Notes: generated by a model from the sequence alone, not told the origin. Positions 1 through 12,901 are shown, numbered from the stretch's first letter. The stretch: 64,000 nucleotides of DNA from Anoplopoma fimbria (GCF_027596085.1 NC_072462.1:21489421-21553420); one strand, 5' to 3'. Numbers and translations are program-made.

Positions 1-149
1 CTATCTTAGTTTAGTGTGTTAGCAGGACAGCATTTGCTAATGAGCACAGAGCACAAAGTAAAGCTTAGTCTTATTAGAATGTCATTCTTTTTGGTTTTAC
101 ACCAAATAATTGGAGAAATGAGAAATTAAAACTTTGACTTGATGGTGCT

Positions 150-480
150 GCTTAAGAGAAAGTCAAGGGATCACCAAAATCCTTTGGATTCACCCACTGG
201 GCACCATGGATATCTGCACCAAATTTCATAGCAATCCATCCAATAGTTTTTGGGAACATTTTGCTAACAAACACAAATGTGGTGGTGCTAGAGGAAAAGT
301 CAGGAAATGATTTGAGTCGGTATGATTGATCCTCTGGGAACCATGAATGTCCACACAAACAATAAAACAAACAACAAAATGTCATGGCAATCCATCCAAT
401 AGTTATTAAGATATTTCAGTCACAGCAAGGTGGTAGACAGACCGACCTACCAACCACCTGACAATGCCAATCCCTACAGA
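150..480. repeat. Two adjacent degenerate copies of a dispersed fish repeat
   Basis: Two copies of one motif follow each other: a 'gtcaagggatcacc/gtcaggaaatga' block, then 'attc(a)..ctgggcaccatgga' or 'ctgggaaccatgaatgtcc', then 'cataGCAATCCATCCAATAG'. Related sequence occurs at 26.64-26.8 kb and 34.3-34.5 kb. The family is old and diverged. I cannot name it with certainty. The open frame through this repeat is not a gene. Confidence 0.7.
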
Positions 481-682
481 GCAGCATTGTTACCTTGACT
501 TAAAAAAAATCACTCTGGTTGGTCAAAGATGTTTTTGTTCAGACAGGTACTGAGGGACGCAAGTAGGCAATATATTTGTTGTTCTATGTTTTGGAAATGA
601 CATTGTTCATTAAAGAAATGTAGATCTTGACTTAAAGACTAGTGTTAAAACAACCAAAGTAGGTAGGTATCTGACTTCTTAC

Positions 683-2851
683 CTGTCGGCCTTTTTCTTT
701 TTCTTCTTGTCCTTGTCATTGTCTTTGTCTTTCCCCTTGTCCTTCCCTTTGGCATCCCCCTTTTTACCCTTACTGTCCGCCTCTTCCTTCCCTCCTTTCC
801 TCCCCCCTCCCTTCTTTCCCTTCTTTCCCTTCCCCACATCGCTGTCCTCTTCATCACTGTCCTGAGCTTTGCCTCCTTTCTTCTTATTGGCTGCTCCTTT
901 TCGCCCTCTCTTGGGAGCCTCGTCCTCGCTCTCATCATCATCATCATTGCCACCCCCACGTTTCTTGGTGGGCTTCTTCTTGTTTGCTGCCCTGCGTCCC
1001 CTGGGAGCTTCATCTTCATCATCTTCGTCTTCGCCGTCACTGGCTGGTTTTTTCCCCCGGCCTCTTCCCCTTGCACCTCCTCTTCCAGCTCCCTGTCTCC
1101 TGTTCCCTCTCCTCTGAGTGCCTTCGTCTACATTATGACCAAATAAAACACACAAAATACAGCATTTGGTATTCTTGTTATTTGATTGTTAGAATTATTT
1201 TCAAATCAGTTCCATGACATTGAGTTTCATCCACCTACCATCACTGCCACTCAAATCACCGTCAACCTCTATCTCAACTGTTGAAGGACCAAAAAAAAGC
1301 AAAACAATCAAATTCTTGAACAGCTCAAGTGACCTCAAGCAGATTCATTAACAACTGCAAGTTTCTAATGTCATTCAGTCCACCACTGTGGTCACTACTG
1401 GATTGATTATGAAATTTTGTACAGACATACATGTTCTCAACAGGAACTGTAATAACACTTTATCTCACGTATCATCAAGCCAAAATTACAATTAGTCGAA
1501 TACTTTGCTAGATGTTCGATTACCTGCCAAACTAACATCAACATCAACTCCACGTTGTGTTTAGTGCTAATTAGCAAATGTAAGCATGCTAAGATGGAGA
1601 ACATTTTACACATAAACTGCTAAACATCAGCAAGCTAGCATTCTCATTTTGAGCATGTTAGCATGCTGATGTTAGCATTTAGCTTAAAGCACCATTGTGC
1701 TGAAAAACAGCGTCACAGAGCTGCTAGCGCGGCTGCAGCCTAGAAACAGAAATGCACTAGCTTACATTTACCAAGGAAAAGAAAAGGTCACCCTTTCTTG
1801 TATTTGAGACTTCTGTGTCTAATAATCTCTTAGCTATCTCATTATTCTAAGACCTGTTCTTGTAAATAATAAAAGCACCTCTCCATTTGTTTTCATTGGA
1901 AAGTAAAATGCACTTATATTCAAATTTCAAGAATTATCTAGAATAAAGTTGTAAGGAAATAAGGTATTAAGATAGTACAGTAGTGATCTTCCTTATTATG
2001 TGATGGGGCCTACAGTGCACTGAAACTTGACTTCAATACAAAAAGTTTGACGACGATTGGATTATTTTTCTTTTACTGGAAACAGATATAAAGAATGATG
2101 TATCATAGTTGGAGGTGTTACTCAACACATTACATGTAAAATGAAAGAAACATGCTTCCTTTTTTCAAAAAACACTAACGAAAGAAATACTGGAAATTTC
2201 AGTTTTGCCGATGATTTTGCTAATGACCAAATAGCTGAAAAACTCAGCCTCAACTGTAACTTGTGTTCAGTGCTAAGTAGCAAATGTTAGCATGCTAACA
2301 CACTAAATTCTCTGGAGTTTTTTGAGATCTAGTTGTACTATGAAGCTGTTTCCTATGATTGGATCGCCAATTGTTTACCGCATATGCAAACTCGCACCTT
2401 AACCCTTTGAAAATCTCTTTAACATAAATGTTGTATCATTTCCTCAACTCTGCCTAAACGTAGTTCCAGGAACTCTGCCCAACAGTGGGTGGAGACCAAT
2501 GGAAACAAAACCAGAACCTGTGATGATGGCTAAATGGCTAGCTTCATTAAGTCTCTGCTAGTGAGAAAGGGGTCAAAAGTCACATGACCCAAATCCACAC
2601 CTCTGGCATTAAAGCATTTGATGGTGATACTTGTTATATAAAGTCTGTAAGTAGTAAGTGGTCCTACAATCTTATCTTCCAAATTTGTTTTAGAGGAAAA
2701 AATATTGATCTTCCTAAATGAACCAGGTGGCATCACACATTTTTATAACCTACAAAACTTATATCATAATGACCTAAAATGCAAATTTTTACAGTCCTCT
2801 AGTCTTTAACTCACCATCATCATTTGAAACTGTATCTCTTTTTCTCGGCAT
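683..2851 (-). CDS. N-terminal exons of a probable transmembrane channel-like protein (TMC1 type), partial
   Basis: Three coding exons join in frame with consensus splice sites: 2851-2815 (starts MPRKRDTVSNDD, donor gtgagt), 1277-1239 (VEIEVDGDLSGSD) and 1127-683 (ends ...KKADR, donor gtaaga). The large exon is extremely charged: Arg/Gly-rich first, then alternating Asp/Glu and Lys/Arg blocks over about 150 residues, with no hydrophobic segment. Vertebrate TMC1 and TMC2 have highly charged Lys/Glu-rich cytoplasmic N-termini before the first membrane segment. TMC1 lies next to ZFAND5 in mammals, and zfand5 is the next gene here, so tmc1 is the best guess; the protein would be the pore subunit of the hair-cell mechanotransduction channel. 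The conserved membrane part is outside the window, so the name rests on composition and neighbourhood only. Another basic/acidic nuclear protein is possible. The next exon is not visible in bases 1-682. Confidence 0.5.
1535..1745. repeat. Dispersed repeat of the 'TTAGCATGCTA' family
   Basis: Dense TTAGC/GCTAA motifs (gttagcatgctgatgttagc, ctgctagcgcgg) mark a repeat that is common in fish genomes. It lies in intron 2-3 of the left-hand gene... that is, between its first and second coding exons at 2815 and 1277. A shorter copy is at 2230-2310. Confidence 0.65.
2230..2310. repeat. Short fragment of the same TTAGCATGCTA repeat family
   Basis: Contains 'gttcagtgctaagtagcaa' followed by 'gttagcatgctaacacac', matching the start of the 1535-1745 copy. 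Confidence 0.6.
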
Positions 2852-4027
2852 GATGAAAAATAAAAAGCGTCCGTCCCCTGTGTCCTCTGCAGCGCTGGCC
2901 CAGTCTACACCCCAGCAGGATGGCTCTCCTCTGCCTTGGCTCCCCGCCAGCACCCAACTCAGGTATCTGACAGCACCGTCACTATGGCGACTGCTGCATG
3001 TGACCTGCTCTCAACAGGTGTTCTTTGACAGATGCAGTCATTTCTGGAAACCAAAGATGACCTACTGTAGCTTATCAAGCAGAAAAGCTGTGTTCTTTTC
3101 CAGGAAGTGGGCCATATGTATTTTATCATAATTACATGCGTGGCGTAGATATACATCAGTGGGTCATGACGTGGATCATATCAGGCCCCTGACTCTTAAA
3201 TTAATTTAGTATCGCTTTATTTAGCTAGGCTTGACTAATGTGTCCTGCTTTTTTTCCTAAATGGTCAAAGGACCAACTACAGTGCCTAGAGACACTCTCA
3301 CTCATCTTGTTATTGGAGACCAAACACACACACACACACATGCAAGAAGACCAGACTCCCTAAAGATTTAATGAAGGTTTAGATTTCTCTTGGTGAGGCT
3401 CATTAGGCAAACAGTAAATACTTTGGGATGACCTTGCAGCTACAGCATTGTTTTGTTTTGACATAAAAATAAAAAACAGCAGGTATAAAGTCAGCTGACC
3501 CCCACCATAGACTGACAGCAGTTACGTGTGTGCAGAGTTGGAAACCGTACCAAAAAAAAACCTCTTATTGAATCATTAAATAATAGAGTGGAGCTCATTT
3601 TTCACGTCCAAAATGGTTCCATTACATGGTTGTGAGTTCCCACATGTGAGACGAGGATCACACCCTTTCAGTCTTGTGCTGGTGAACATGTGAGTGTGTT
3701 TCAGGTGACACGTCTGCTGCATTCCTGCCCACCTGTTTAGGGAATATTGGCACAGGTTGAGAAAGTGGTGTAATTAGTTAATCCTATTTAGAGCACTAGC
3801 ACTGTAAATCACCACACAGACCAACCATTTCTTCAACCTAAAGTGGCCATACATGAGCTATTGTAAGGCAATATTTATATATTTTTTTATTTATTTTGGG
3901 TTTGTACAAGTTTGTATGTGTTAAGCTGCCAATATGCTCCAGAAATGGTTTTTGAATAGCTTTTGGAACTTCTTTACACTTTATCTGTCACTTATTATGT
4001 GAGCAACGGCTAAATGTCCACTCTGAT

Positions 4028-4071
<44 letters not shown>
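4028..4071. repeat. (AG)n microsatellite
   Basis: Uninterrupted run of about 20 AG units. Confidence 0.95.
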
Positions 4072-4073
<2 letters not shown>

Positions 4074-5573
4074 TCCGTTGTGTAAACCAACAACGACCCT
4101 GTAAAGGTGAGAAGCACATATGAAATAGAAAATGCTGCAAATACAACATTGTAGTGTTGTTGCTTAAAGCATCTTTACATGTATGTGTTCGTTGTGTTTT
4201 TGTCACCTGTGTCTTTGTCCAGTTGTCTGTTTTGTAACATACATATATACCAATTAAAAAGTTAGCAAACTAACTACTATTTAGTCTATAAAAGGCTTAG
4301 TGCAGTCTTGTCCCTCTCAATGCCCACTGCAGGAAGTTCTGTTTCCTTCAACTGAAATTAACCATTTCGAAATCTGGACCTGTTCGTGATCTTGACATGC
4401 ATTTCTAAACACCTGCATGTCTTAAAACCACTTCAGATGTTTCTAAATCAATATTTCATGCATCACCACCATGAAAGATGGATGAGCAATTAAAAGTTAA
4501 TGGATATAGTCTCCCAAATGCTGCATTATTACTGCACATCTATAACTGAGCAGCAAAGAGTGTGTGCATGACAAAGGTTTTGAAAAAAACAATTCAATGT
4601 AAAAAATGAAAATGCCACTAGACATTTTTTATTGCATATACATATTCAAAATTCAGAAATGTGAACATTAAACAACACCGAAATATTACAAGAAATTGTC
4701 TTTCTATGGGATCACAAATCGGGTCTGGGGAGTAAAGTCTACTTTCAAACTTCCTACGCCCTTGCACGATGTCCAAACAGTTTTGCCTGTATGTTTCATC
4801 ACTTTAAGTGCTTGCAGTGTTTGAGTGGTCTTTAATCATTGAGTAAACTTTTAATTTGTTTGTCTGTAAAGATGTCGTAATTTAAACTGAAAAATACGTG
4901 TAAGCGTAGAGTCAGGTTTGGGCTTTTGTTTTGATGCTACATGTTGCAAAAAAGGATTGTATAAGTCTGTTATGCCACCTAGTGGGTAGGTGGAAAGTAA
5001 ACATAATCAAAAGATTTAGTTTTGTAAAATGTGGAACTTGCACTTTTGGAGAATTAAATCAGTAGCTGCTACTTACTTTGAAGTTTAGGATTTATATGCA
5101 ACATAGGTCAGAAAATATGTACTCAAAACACACCCACATTACAGCCTGTGTATTGACACGTCAATTATCTGTCACTTATCTATTTTCCAGAGTGAGGAAC
5201 TTTACATTTTGCTTTCTTTTAGGCTTTATAAATGTTCTTCTTATCCCTTATAGTAATTGTGTATTTATTGTAAAATAAATAATTTTACTTTCAGTGTCCC
5301 AGGAACTTTAGCAACAAAAATTGCTACAGTGGAAGATAAAGGGGATCCAATCAAGTAAATAAATACACCCAACACTTATTATAATGGATGAGGCAAAGAA
5401 ACACTTGTTTCTGTTTCTATAAATTAATAGTAACATATTATATATGTCTTGATTTGTGTGTATTTATATAATATCCTACTGTGTTGTTATTGTGAGCTTT
5501 ATGAATGCAGACAACTTAAACAAACCTGAGCAACTTCAAAGAATCTTAAAATGATTGCAGGAGCACAACAATT

Positions 5574-5587
5574 GGGGGGGGGGGGGG
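5574..5587. repeat. Poly-G run
   Basis: Fourteen consecutive G on the plus strand; prone to sequencing and assembly length errors. Confidence 0.95.
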
Positions 5588-6639
5588 TTGCTGAATATAA
5601 CAGAAGTGTTTTTATGATGTCACGTGCTGCTGGTGCTGATGGATGAGCATACTCTGCACCTGTATCAAAACATACAGTCCTGTTGTAGAGGCAGGGGAGC
5701 AGGTGTCATAACGTGACCCGAGACTATACAGATCCTGTTTCCCCTGCAGAGACACCAGTCACATGGAATCAGAGCTGTTGGAGATGAAATGACAGACAGC
5801 AGTCTGTAAATGTCAGGCGGACGTTGCACCGAACGTCTGAACCTGTTCAATGCAAGTTTGGTTTAAGTATTATTAAATTGCTGTTGCATAGATATGGTTA
5901 CAACATGTATCCCAACACTATTGGCATTATTTGACATCTCTTTCTTGAGAAATATTGAAAACTAATGATTCGTCATCCTCTATGACTGCTGTGCATTTCA
6001 CAGAGGCTATTTAATGTCTCATTTGTACACCAACACATCGCTTGAGGTAAACATTAATGACTTCCTCTTAGGCTGAGCTGTAACGGTAGCTAGCTCAGTA
6101 GAACAAAGATTATAGAGTATAAATGCACACACGCAAAGAAAAAAATAAAATAGTTCCCCCATTAAGCTGTTCGCAACGTTTGCAGATTATTTTGAGGAAG
6201 CAGGCCATAATTTCAGTAAAGAACCATTGCTGTCAAGTTTTCAAATTGTTTGGCGATTTGAGCAGCACAAGTAGAGCGCCATCTAGTGTCAAGGACGATA
6301 TCTCCAACACCCAGAAACTCATAGCAACACAATTTACATTGGTAAATAGCACTACAGGTAAGAGAAAAAAATATGAATTTTTGACCGTGATGTGAACTGT
6401 CCCTTTAAAACAGATTTCCTGAATTCTGATTGTTCCAAAGTTTACACTCAGAGTGAAAACTTCTCACCTTCTTCCCGTTGACAGTCGATACTGTAAAATA
6501 ACACATTAAGTAGAACCACGTGGATAAAAGTTTAGAAATGAAGGCCAAGCTATCAATATTTCCTTTTAGATGGAATTGGACAACAGTGCCATGTCATAAT
6601 GAAGAGCCATGAACTCTTGAATTTATATTTGTGAACATA

Positions 6640-8045
6640 ATTTATTTACATCGTACAATTAATTCTTTATTATTGGAAGATTACGCACACTGCAGTATAT
6701 AAATAAAGATGTTTGTACAAACTTGCATAACTAAAAAGGGTAAAAAACAAAAACACACGTTAAGCAGCCAGACCAAAAAGAAAAATTCAAAAAAGGAAAA
6801 TGATTAATAACCTACGACCACAGGTCTAAATCACCGCGGTACACAACCACTCAGTCTCATACAACAGCCTTCCACTTATACTCCCTCAAACACACACACA
6901 TACCTGTGTTTGATACGCAGTATGCAACATTCCAACACTCCCCAACAATTTGCATTTGTCAGCTCACATTAAAAATTGAGGAAAACATTCAATAGTGAAG
7001 TAAAATATGAAATATTAGTGGAGCTAAACCCTTCCAAGGCAAAAATTAATACAAGTTCAGGCTACTTGTCATACAACAACACACAGCATACACATCATTT
7101 TCTGGAAAACAAACAAAAAAAGGGGAAACACACATTTAACAGTCAGATGACTAGTATAGTCACGTGACTTCAGTGGATGGTTTTAGATACCTGAATAGCA
7201 GGACTTCGACGTGCCTGCTATTCAGAACCCGGGACACAGAGCGGGTCACAGCAATCAGCCAGAGATCAACAGGGGAAAAAATAAAGTTAACTGTCAAACT
7301 ACATTGTTATTCTAGTGCCACACACACACAGCAGGAGGGAAGGAATATGAGCGAGCCAGCCAGCAAGAAAGGGCTAGCAACAAAGTCTCTTTTCCAAAGT
7401 CTCTTCAGCAATATGTCTGAGCTGTGTGTTAGAGGGGGGGGGGCAATGTGGATGGGATTCCAGCGGCACAGAGAAGCATTTTAGGATGATAACTTACCAG
7501 GATGCCAGGTCTGACTAGTATGGAGGGTGAAACTCTGACCTCACAGTGTTAAGTGGAGGCCAAAAACTGAAAAAAGAAAAACAACCATTTTGCTACTCAA
7601 GCCAGCAGAGAGCAAGCACGGCTGAGATGGCGCCATCAGCGAACAGCAGTAAAAGTCTGAGAGTCCAAACAGGCCCAAAGTGTCCGAACTCTTTCCAGGC
7701 AGAGTTCAAGCGTTCTCGGGGAGGATCACATGACAGCCTGCACAGCATCTTCTAAAAGGGCAATGACTCCTTCATCAGCAACCTCCCGCAGTCACTTCCA
7801 CTGATATGGACCCCCCCCCCCCCCGCCATAATCCTCACATACAACCCTCCAAAAGTGTTAAACGCACACAAAAACAAGAATGAAAGCTGAAAATATATGT
7901 GAACATTCATGCATTGGGGAAAAAGTCTTGAATGTGTAACAAATGAGGGGGAAAACAACAGATCCTTCAGGAAGAAGGTTGGGCTCAAGTCCATTTTTTT
8001 AAAGCCTATAGATCCCAGTGTTCAAAGTCAAACGGAGAGCTCTTT
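6640..8045 (-). other. zfand5: zfand5 3'UTR
   Basis: Lies directly after the zfand5 stop codon on the minus strand. Two AATAAA signals (plus-strand TTTATT at 6641-6646 and 6666-6671) mark the likely 3' end, giving a UTR of about 1.4 kb. It includes a 14-base G run in the transcript (plus-strand C at 7811-7824) and CA-rich stretches. Several short open frames on either strand here have no coding character. Confidence 0.6.
7811..7824. repeat. Poly-C run
   Basis: Fourteen consecutive C within the zfand5 3'UTR region. Confidence 0.95.
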
Positions 8046-10661
8046 TCATATTCTCTGGATCTTGTCAGCAACAACCACGGGGTTCTCTTTGCGAATCTTG
8101 TCAGCAGCCTCAGCTTTGTAGTCGTACGGACAGTTATGCTTATCTGAGTAACGGTGAAGTCCACAGAACAGATTCCCACAGCGGCAGTCGAAACCTGAAA
8201 GGCCACAGCAGAGGACAGGCTGAGTCAAATCAATAAAGTGCTCACAGCTGCGAAATATCCCTAACTATAAACATCCTGGCACACATGCGGCATGATGTTA
8301 ACCTTAAAAAACGAGTAGTAAAAACAGATCTCAATATTTTGGACACTTGGACATTGGACTTAACTGATGCCTTTTGCAGGATCCTTCAATCCCCAAAGTT
8401 CTGTAAAAATGGTTTTAAAGACCCACAAAATAGGAATTTCAGCTTATAGGTAAACTTTAAATCTGATATCAATAACTTTCAAATTTTTGAATGAATTTTC
8501 TGGGGTATTTTTGCCAGATAATGGGGGGAGAGGTGTACATGAGTGTGTTACCAAGGCGATCTGTAAAAATCAATAACTTCTGGACTCTGTCATTCTCCTT
8601 TTTGGCTCTTTGCTGCCTCAAGCAAAATGTGTTACTTTTACATTTGCTGCAGAAGATTGTGATGGATCACTGAAAAATATATTTTCATCCACCAAATTTC
8701 AAATTTAAAGTAAATCCGCCCCTCGTATTCTTCTGTGGACTGCGTGACAAATAGGCAGACAAGCATAGCTTGTTGTGCGTGTGTCTGGTTTAACCGAACA
8801 GTATTGGCATTTTGAGCCAGAAACACAGCTGCTCTCCCAAGCAATCTCATTGTCAAGCGACAGAAATGATTCCAGTTTGAACACCTAACAACAATTTAAT
8901 CTTGTAAACAACTAAATTACAACATTTTAACTAGAAGAACTAAATGCACTTGACGCAGAAGAAAAATAACAAACCTGTGACGAGTGGTGACATTTTAAAG
9001 TGAATTTAAGTTGTTTGTTGGTGTCATTTCTTACCTGTAAGGCCAACCTTTTTGCGACACATAAAGCAGCGATTCTTCTTGGGTTTTTGGGGCTCTGGGG
9101 CTTTGGACTGCTCACTGCCAGCACCGGAGGGACAAGAGGCTGAGAATGTGGGCTGAGTCAAAACTGGAGACGCATAAAAAAAATAAAACAATTAACTCAG
9201 TAAAGTACCTCACATAGAACTGTAAAAAAAATAAAAATAAAACTTCTGAGGATAGATTATTAGATAAATGTTCTATTGCAATGTGGAGTTTATACTTAAA
9301 ATAACCAGAAAGATACATATGTTTTGGGCCTATCATAGTTAATCTGACAAATCAAGGTACTATCCCAGTGATGGACCGACCCTCTAAACCAAACCCACCT
9401 GGCTCTGTGAGCTCTACTTTGCTCCCTGATGCTCCTCTCTCTTCACAAGAGAGACTCATCTCAGTCATTTGCTGTGTTACAGACATGGCAGTTGAAACCC
9501 CACTGGAAAGGATGAACAGGACAAAATTAGTAAAAAAAGAATAACAAAACCATATTCCCCATATCGGAAGTGTCTTTATCAGCTGAAGAGACACTCATGA
9601 GATCCTACTTAGGTTGTATTGCTTCAGGGTTTATTGGTGCCTTTAAGTGCTGAGTTTAAGAGAAGAGTCTACATGATGACCTACTGATGTGGCATTCATG
9701 ACTTTGTAAGTGGAAACATTTCCATAGCTAACTAAATGACATTTCTTTCTGTTTTTTTTCCAAATGTCAGCGCCCTGGAAGTGGCTATGAACTGGCATTC
9801 AAGACGCAAGGAGGCTTGGTTGAACCAACAAGGATTAGTTAAATCTAAGATCAGTCTTAATCAGAGTTTAGCAAAACGATGTTTAAAATGATTACATCCA
9901 GGTTTAGAATTAAGTGGAGCTCTGTTGCACAATTAAAAACTAATCTCTGTTTAGTAAATCTAAGTTTAAACCTAAATCTAATAGAGTTAAATCAATATGG
10001 AGATGTTTGCTCTGTATAATTTAGTTTGCTAGCCATCTTAAATTTGATCTTCCTTAATTTTAAGAGTTTTAAAGTTTGGTGCAAAATGATATCAAGTTAA
10101 ACCAAGATTTTACATTAAAAAAATGTTTGTTTGTGCAACCCAGGCTTTGAAGTTGAGTAGACAATCTGTTCACAACTTTCCATTTCAAAATGGCGACCTT
10201 GCAGGCTTTGTTAAAGGCAGTATAAAACACCCTGGGGATCCCCTCACCTGAAAGCCTCATTGGCAGCAGCCTCAGCAGAGGTGGCGGCCTCAGCTGCCAC
10301 CTCTGCAGCAGCGACTGCAGCAGCTGCAGCATTATTCAAGGTGGCCTCTAACCTCTGGATGGCAGAAGCCTCAGCCATGGGGCCACCGCTGCTGCCTGAG
10401 GGAAATTTCACCAAATGTTACAGTCGAATACAGAGGTTGAGTTTTGTCCAACATGCACGTGGGAACAAACAAAATATAAACTTGACGGACACAGCAGGCC
10501 TTACCCACAACACTCAAAGTACTGAGTCCTCCATTGTTCTGCCTTGACAGTTGCTCCTTATGGCACACAGAGCACATGCCATTAGTCCTAGGGTTGCCAT
10601 AGAAACCACAGCCATTAGCACAGGGCATAGGAACTTGACTCTGATTAGTCTCCTGGGCCAT
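8046..10661 (-). CDS. zfand5: AN1/A20-type zinc finger protein 5 (ZFAND5/ZNF216)
   Basis: Five coding exons join in frame into 220 residues: 10661-10505, 10395-10248, 9502-9399, 9139-9035 and 8194-8046 (TGA). The N-terminus MAQETN-QVPMPC carries the A20 zinc finger with ligands C14, C18, C30 and C33. The C-terminal AN1 finger has C161, C164, C175, C177, C182, H185, H191 and C193, and the protein ends KIQRI. This is the classic ZFAND5 layout (about 213 residues in human). Family knowledge: ZFAND5 binds ubiquitin through A20, activates or docks at the 26S proteasome, and dampens NF-kB signalling. Exon 2 is unusual: about 30 residues are strongly alanine-rich and probably helical, where the human linker is Ser/Thr-rich. 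A non-coding first exon lies near 13.4 kb. The start is fixed by the conserved MAQE and the acceptor just upstream (exon begins at 10685). Confidence 0.95.
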
Positions 10662-11585
10662 GACGATGTCTGCCGCTTGGTGAACCTGAGAATACAAACA
10701 AAGACACATGTTAGAGTGTTTGTAAAAACTAAAATACAGTAGGAAAGACTTGCGTAAAGAAACGATAAATAGACCTCCAGAAATCATCCCTAGAAATGGC
10801 TAAAAGAATTAGCAACCTCTAGCTATTTTCACAGCTGGCTGCACTCTTTCTACCTACTAAAACAGACAAAATTACAGTCAACTCCACCTAACACACCCAT
10901 ACCACACAATGCATTACCAGGTGGCAATTTGATAGGTTAAGTGACATCATCATTATCAGCAAATAACTAAAGCTCATATCTTTGGCTGGTTTAGCTGCTG
11001 AGCTATTTAATGTATTCAATCCAAGTAACATTTTTATATTCATATGGTCAATAGGCAACATGGTAAAAATGTAGACAGTCAATGATCATGACTGACAGAA
11101 GTCACTTTCCCCAGTTATTCCTTCAATTGTATATAAAAAAAATAAAAAAAAATCTGATATCTCACAAGATAGCGTTTTCGGGGAGAGATCGCAACCAATC
11201 CTGTTGTATGCAAATAGCTTCTTGATCTTAACTGATGAATACTGTGAGATGTGGTTTGAAGCCCTGTATAAGATAGAAGGTGGATCAAGGGTTCTTTTCA
11301 TTTTGTCGCACCATTTTTAGACTACTTTAATTGGGCAAAACCATTGTTCAGCTGTTGGTGTTTAGACAACATTTACGGTAACTTTTTTTGTTGAGTAAGG
11401 GTAAGTTATAATAACCCTCATTGTATTCGTCAAACTCTTTGGGAAGACTGTTTAGAATTACTGGCACAACATCGGGTAACCAAAAAGTGAAGTAATCACA
11501 TCACAAAGTTCAGATGAATTGCATCAGAGTCCTCCTTCTCTCCCCAAAACTGTCAACGCTACACTGCTGCAATCTGCACCTTCAC

Positions 11586-11652
11586 GTATGTGTATGTATG
11601 TATGTATGTATGTATGTATGTATGTATGTATGTATGTGTGTGTGTGTGTGTG
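11586..11652. repeat. (TATG)n then (TG)n microsatellite
   Basis: About twelve TATG/GTAT units followed by a short TG run, in the zfand5 5' intron. Confidence 0.95.
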
Positions 11653-11894
11653 CAGTGCTCCATGCAGCTACAGACTCACATTGACCTGTGTATGACAGCT
11701 TTCCCCTGTAACAGAAGTGCAATGTGACATTGTGAACTCAGGAGGTGCACACTCTCCAGTTACTTTTATACAGTAAGGCTGTGGAAACATCTAATTATAG
11801 ACAGCCCCTAGAATCCTGTTAACAGGGCTGTTATCATGCCAAAATGTGAGTCCTAGTCTGAGTAGGTTTCCCTTCTTCCATCAAAGATACCATC

Positions 11895-12005
11895 AGCTCT
11901 ATGACACATTGAAGAAACATATTATAAAACATAGTCTGCCAAATCCTACACAGACTTTTTTTGGGCAGGAGACTCTTGGGAACAAATTCTGATATGGGCA
12001 CAAGG
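11895..12005. repeat. Left copy of a 111-bp direct duplication flanking a LINE-tail insertion
   Basis: Begins 'agctctatgacacattg' and ends 'gatatgggcacaagg'. It is repeated at 12349-12460 with only one single-base indel and one substitution by eye. Confidence 0.9.
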
Positions 12006-12348
12006 CACACTCGTATTAGTTATTGCACTTACTGTATTCGTATCAGTTCGCTGCACTTATTGAATTTGTATTTGTTTACTGCACTTATCCTATTCGTAGT
12101 AGTTTGTAGCACTTATTATATTCGTATTAGTCTGTTGCAATTATTGTTTTCGTAGTAATTTGCCTCTGCACTATACTTTTGCTCTGGTTTATGCTTTAAG
12201 ATGCTTGTTTAAGAAAGGAGATGCACTTATGACTTCTGGTGACTAGTAGTTCTCTTGAATACCTATGTTGAATACACTTCCTGTAAGTCGCTTTGGATAA
12301 AAGCGTCTGCTAAATGACTGTAATGTAATGTAATGTAGTGTAATGTAA
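12006..12348 (+). mobile_element. Truncated LINE-type 3' end with (TGTAA)n-like tail
   Basis: 343 bp sit exactly between two near-identical 111-bp copies. The first part is a degenerate ~30-bp tandem repeat built on 'GCACTTAT..TATTCGTA'. It ends in 'gtcgctttggataaaagcg', then 'tctgctaaatgactg' and a TAATG/TGTAA tail. The same 3' end, in reverse, occurs at 17331-17525, and a SINE with the same tail is at 48321-48600. A shared tail between a SINE and a LINE is how SINEs borrow LINE machinery, so this looks like a 5'-truncated copy of the partner LINE. Confidence 0.75.
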
Positions 12349-12460
12349 AGCTCTATGACACATTGAAGAAACATATTATAAAAACATAGTCTGCCAAATC
12401 CTACACAGACTTTTTTTGGGCAGGAGACTCTTGGGAACAAACTCTGATATGGGCACAAGG
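12349..12460. repeat. Right copy of the 111-bp direct duplication
   Basis: Near-identical to 11895-12005, directly after the retroposon tail. Confidence 0.9.
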
Positions 12461-12901
12461 TTGAGCCTGACACCTGTAGATCACATGATAAAATGAGAGA
12501 AAGGCAGAAATCCCTTCCTGAAACCTAACATGAAGTGGGATCATGCTAACGTGAAACTCCATCTTTAATTATATGTTCTCATGTTCTGTTTTAAGTAACC
12601 AATTCAGTGCATGTCGGCTTCCGTCTCCGGCTGCTTCCTGACAAACAACGGGCCACAGCCAGTGTGTCAAATCCACTGAGTCATGCTAGCAAGCTAATGT
12701 CTGCTGCTACAGCCTTTCTCTGGAAACATGCTTTGCTACATAACACCTGGCAGGCTGGACCTCGTCACCTCGGAGTAGAAAGTTTGAAAAGTTTAAACCC
12801 ACAGACAGACAACACAGATCTTAATGAGTTAGTCTCACTGCTCACAAGCTAACGAGTTAGCCACAACAACCGTGTGAGCAGGTTCTAGTGATCCTGCGAA
12901 T

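Larger units (their letters stand above)
2852..6640. other. Spacer between the TMC-like gene and zfand5 3' end
   Basis: The 5'UTR and promoter of the left-hand gene should begin just above 2851, but I see no TATA box or CpG island that fixes the start. The rest is AT-rich, with an (AG)n microsatellite, a poly-G run and no convincing exon. Confidence 0.5.

Noticed and set aside
645..1155. Other open frames across the charged exon on both strands
   Set aside because: They are frame shadows of the Lys/Asp-rich exon; only the minus frame with consensus splice sites joins to upstream exons.
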